64,000 bases of DNA. Origin: Aplidium turbinatum (taxonomy: Eukaryota > Chordata > Ascidiacea > Aplousobranchia > Polyclinidae). Under the pieces are notes generated by a model. The model ran no database searches. It was not told where the DNA came from and saw only the letters and a list, made by a program, of their open reading frames with translations. Shown here one piece after another: positions 63,596 to 64,000 of the stretch. The translations under genes were made by a program, and so were the position numbers. The stretch spans positions 5,977,823 through 6,041,822 of the forward strand of contig OU964935.1 of NCBI GenBank assembly GCA_918807975.1, written 5' to 3'. Position 1 is the stretch's first letter; each line of letters begins with the position of its first letter.

Positions 63596-64000
63596 CTAGA
63601 ATGTGAAATAAACTTTTAAATTGAAATGATGCGCTAAAAACCATAAGCCTGTACAATTGTTTACCTCGAAAAAAGTTTGCTTACGTGAAAAACGGAGCAG
63701 CTGTGTTAGTCAGCGTTTTTATTGTGAGGTAGGCTGTACAGAGCTGATATCAGGTCTACTGGTTAATTCTCAATTCAAATATTGCATTTTATATGCTAAA
63801 CACAAGTATAAAGAAACCAATTTTTCTTGCTACGGGGCCCAGTTTTCCCGTGCTCTCTATAGGGGGAAGATGGGGCAAGATGGGACGTGGGGCAGGACGG
63901 GACACCGTGGATATTTTTAAAAGTATTAGCTTTAGCGTCCTCTACCCATTTAGATGTTAAAGGACACCATGATTCTCGATGACTTGCAAAAAAAAAGAGA
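63596..64000. other. Intron of the SLC38-like gene, right edge
   Basis: This lies upstream of the 63415-63595 exon on the minus strand. No further exon was recognised. A purine/GGGGC-rich stretch occurs around 63860-63910. Confidence 0.35.

Overview
The window is animal nuclear DNA. It has spliced genes with GT-AG introns, ribosomal protein L27, the elongation factor ELOF1, a class I deacetylase (HDAC8), ANKRD40 and an SLC38-type amino acid transporter. All of these sit in AT-rich DNA packed with hAT-type DNA transposons, LINE fragments and tRNA-derived SINEs. The host is probably a non-vertebrate animal, with an invertebrate deuterostome as my guess. The evidence is indirect: intron-poor housekeeping genes, short intergenic gaps, and very many AGGCCTA/TAGGCTA words. 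No species can be named from sequence alone. Layout: 1-12.8 kb is a graveyard of DNA-transposon genes (a Myb/SANT-like gene, the 5' half of a hAT-like element cut by a young LTR element, an uncharacterised transposon-like gene, a pogo-type transposase with a zinc-finger tail, and two hAT elements). 12.8-16.9 kb is a cluster of inverted-repeat (foldback) elements carrying CCCTAA-rich minisatellites. 17.5 kb holds RPL27 and 23.8 kb ELOF1, both on the minus strand, with SINEs and hAT elements between and around them. 26.2-29.3 kb is one 3.1-kb palindromic element with 8-bp target duplications. 30.3-37.8 kb is a 7.5-kb hAT-type nest containing a nearly intact young Ty3/gypsy element and a second hAT element. 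38.8-41.7 kb is another hAT element split by two LINE fragments. 42.1-44.2 kb is a second foldback element with a TA-flanked insertion. 44.6-46.9 kb is a nested hAT element ending just upstream of HDAC8. 47.0-55.1 kb holds HDAC8 and then ANKRD40 on the plus strand. 55.2-60.1 kb is hAT, SINE and LINE sequence. 61.2-63.6 kb holds the 3' exons of an SLC38-like transporter on the minus strand, running off the right edge. Main points: (1) the ANKRD40 gene appears to contain an extra 228-bp phase 1-1 exon encoding a BED zinc finger, giving an ankyrin-BED-ANKRD40 fusion of 363 residues. (2) The palindrome is a terminal inverted duplication of one half of a transposon gene, and its 163-bp spacer still encodes the upstream part of that gene. 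(3) The foldback family leaves a 9-bp target duplication in one copy and carries the same telomere-like minisatellite in opposite orientation at two loci. (4) About a dozen insertions can be dated relative to one another because their target-site duplications are still readable. The five host genes show no shared pathway; HDAC8 and ANKRD40 are close tandem neighbours.
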